This document shows, piece by piece, positions 18,929 through 20,129 of a stretch of 20,129 nt of DNA. The DNA is from Nothopassalora personata (Eukaryota > Ascomycota > Dothideomycetes > Mycosphaerellales > Mycosphaerellaceae). The number at the start of each line of letters is the position of its first letter. Positions within the stretch are counted from its first letter, which is position 1. The stretch spans positions 1 to 20,129 of the forward strand of contig JAVSIV010000032.1 in NCBI GenBank assembly GCA_033816765.1, given 5' to 3'. Position numbers and translations under genes: made by a program. A model generated the notes under the pieces. That model did not search any database, was not told the origin of the DNA, and saw only the letters and a program-made list of their open reading frames with translations.

Positions 18929-19588
18929 AGGTCGTACGTAGTTAGCGAAGTTGGATCTGGAGGGTTCGAGCACTGGCATTTCGGTCTGCAGGATGCACAC
19001 CGGCGTGGTTCCTTTGTCGTTGATAGACTGCACGCATACGGGTTCAGTGCTCCTCAAGCAGTTGGCGCGGCAATAGGCTGAGAACAGAGTCATGGTTCCT
19101 GACGCATAGTGGAACACAGGCTGATGCTCGTCGTGCCAGGGTCGGCCGAGGACTACATCATATTCCAGTGATGCGCAGTAACCAGACCTTGTCTCCACGT
19201 GGTCGCCGATCTGGATCTGTGCCGTTGTTCTGTGAGTGATTAGGTCACTAGCAGGTTGGCCGTCTGCTAACATCAGCCCCATGGGGTTGGGCAGTTGTAT
19301 CATATCAAGGTTATTTCTGCGCGCAAAGTCGATGTCGAAGTACGTAGAGTTAGCACCATCATCATGAAAGGTTTGAGCAGGGATCTTTCCATTCACTGTG
19401 CATGGCATAACCAAATGAGAAGCTATCACTGGATTGTGTTCATCTACAGAGTGGTTTGCAGCCAGCAGGGAGTGTGCCGATATGCTCAAAACCTTGCCTC
19501 TCTCAGGAGGTCCTTGCTCATGTTCATGCTCTTGTACTCGTGACTCGTGCGGTCCACTGTGTGTTGCGCTCACAGAGTGGACTAGGCG
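18923..19588 (-). pseudogene. pol: Gypsy-A right copy, pol 5' part (protease), prematurely stopped
   Basis: This is the start of pol, entered at 19588 by the same frameshift signal as in the left copy (first ATG of the frame at 19696). It carries the Asp-Asp-Gly-Ala protease motif and LGRPW, then shifts frame at the one-base deletion (right 18929; left copy has TT at 1517-1518 where this copy has T) and stops at a TAG at 18925-18923. The product would be Gag plus protease only. Confidence 0.88.
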
Positions 19589-19594
19589 TTTCCC
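19552..19594 (-). promoter_or_regulatory. -1 frameshift signal of Gypsy-A, right copy
   Basis: The reverse complement of GGGAAAC is at 19588-19594, with the same 5-nt spacer and 11-bp hairpin (19552-19582) as in the left copy. Both copies are identical here. Confidence 0.78.
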
Positions 19595-20129
19595 GCGCCG
19601 CCGTTGTTGTTGGCATTGCCACCACCATTGCGACGGTTGTTGCTTGGGTTGTAACCTGGTGCGAAAGGACGGCGGGCAACATCGCGCAGTGGACACTGGT
19701 CTGTGTCAACGCGGCGGTGTCCCTCTTCTTCGCACTTCAGACACCGATTCTGGTCGATGCATTCTTGGGCTCGAGTCGCATCCAGAGGCTGGATGTGCTG
19801 ATACTGCTGAGGACGGTCAGCCCACTTGGTCTTAGCATTCGGGTTGGTAGTGGTGTTCGTGTTGCCTCCACCGCTCGAAGTGCTATCCTTCTTGTCATCG
19901 CCACCCTTGGTGTTCTTCTTGTCACCTTGGGTCTTGTTGCTGGTCTTGCCGTGCTTAAGGTCGTAGGCTTCAAACTTGTCCTCGTAATCGTACAGTGCTG
20001 AGACAACTTGTTCGAGAGTCATCTTGGCCGTATCCTCGTTCATAATGCGGTTGTCGTAGCGCGCATTCAGCTTGCGGAGTAAGAAGTCCTTCTCGAGCTT
20101 CTTCTCCTCGGCGCCGTTGTCCAGATTGA
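19582..20129 (-). CDS. gag: Gag of Gypsy-A, right copy (5' partial)
   Basis: Open from the right edge of the window to the TAG at 19584-19582, covering the C-terminal 181 residues: the end of the capsid-like region, the Lys/Gly/Thr linker, the Cys-x2-Cys-x4-His-x7-Cys knuckle and the Asn/Gly/Arg tail. No difference from the left copy was seen. The ATG at 20043 is internal. Unlike pol of this copy, gag appears functional, so the copy could still produce Gag. Confidence 0.88.
   Translation of the reverse strand, partial: NLDNGAEEKKLEKDFLLRKLNARYDNRIMNEDTAKMTLEQVVSALYDYEDKFEAYDLKHGKTSNKTQGDKKNTKGGDDKKDSTSSGGGNTNTTTNPNAKTKWADRPQQYQHIQPLDATRAQECIDQNRCLKCEEEGHRRVDTDQCPLRDVARRPFAPGYNPSNNRRNGGGNANNNGGAGNA

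Larger units (their letters stand above)
14460..20129 (-). mobile_element. Ty3/Gypsy element Gypsy-A, right copy (inverted, 5' end outside window)
   Basis: This is the reverse complement of 317-5987, with left position x lying at 20447-x on the LTR side of 18929 and at 20446-x beyond it. Comparing translated frames and spot-reading DNA, I found two differences: a one-base deletion at 18929, and a synonymous G/A difference (left 3677, right 16770). Flanking bases differ from those of the left copy (CTATAG reading outward, against GTAAT), so it is an independent insertion, here into the RT of Gypsy-C. No RIP signature is present. Confidence 0.95.

Noticed and set aside
1..20129. The inverted symmetry as a mirrored assembly artefact
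   Set aside because: The two LTRs end at identical bases but run into different flanks, and the copies differ by an indel and a substitution, so two real insertions are more likely. Read support was not available.
1..20129. tRNA, rRNA or host genes
   Set aside because: No cloverleaf-like or rRNA-like stretch was noticed, and every coding-like segment belongs to a retroelement.

Overview
The window is a nested cluster of LTR retrotransposons and contains no host gene that I can recognise. It looks like repeat-rich heterochromatin of a filamentous ascomycete. The evidence is Ty3/Gypsy and Ty1/Copia reverse-transcribing elements plus an 8.5 kb core in which CA and TG dinucleotides have been replaced by TA on both strands. 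That is the signature of repeat-induced point mutation (RIP), known from Pezizomycotina. Genus and species cannot be read from the sequence.

Layout. (1) 1-5987, + strand: a Ty3/Gypsy element, here called Gypsy-A, unmutated and cut by the left edge. It has gag (1-864), a -1 frameshift signal (852-894), a pol open to 5864 (protease, RT, RNase H, integrase, chromodomain-like segment, C-terminal extension), a polypurine tract and a 193-bp 3' LTR. (2) 5988-8221, +: a RIP-mutated Copia remnant (gag, protease, start of integrase). (3) 8222 to about 12330, - strand: a RIP-mutated chromodomain Gypsy element, Gypsy-B, with a 407-bp 3' LTR and a pol in one frame riddled with TAG/TAA. Between pol and LTR lies an extra gene on the opposite strand. 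It encodes a Zn2Cys6-type cysteine cluster followed by a charged, probably coiled-coil segment. (4) About 12366-14459, +: another RIP-mutated Gypsy, Gypsy-C (gag, protease, start of RT). (5) 14460-20129, - strand: a second Gypsy-A copy, unmutated apart from a one-base deletion that breaks pol, and cut by the right edge.

History inferred from the layout. Gypsy-B inserted into the Copia integrase, while Gypsy-C abuts Gypsy-B at a junction with no visible LTR. RIP then mutated this whole core. Two Gypsy-A copies arrived later. One interrupts the RT of Gypsy-C and the other lies at the left edge of the Copia remnant. Comparing the two copies through their translations and by eye, I found one substitution and one indel over about 5.67 kb, and neither copy shows RIP. 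They form large inverted arms around the mutated core.

The two observations most worth following are the antisense Zn2Cys6-like gene inside Gypsy-B and the well-formed -1 frameshift signal (GGGAAAC, 5-nt spacer, 11-bp hairpin) at the Gypsy-A gag stop.
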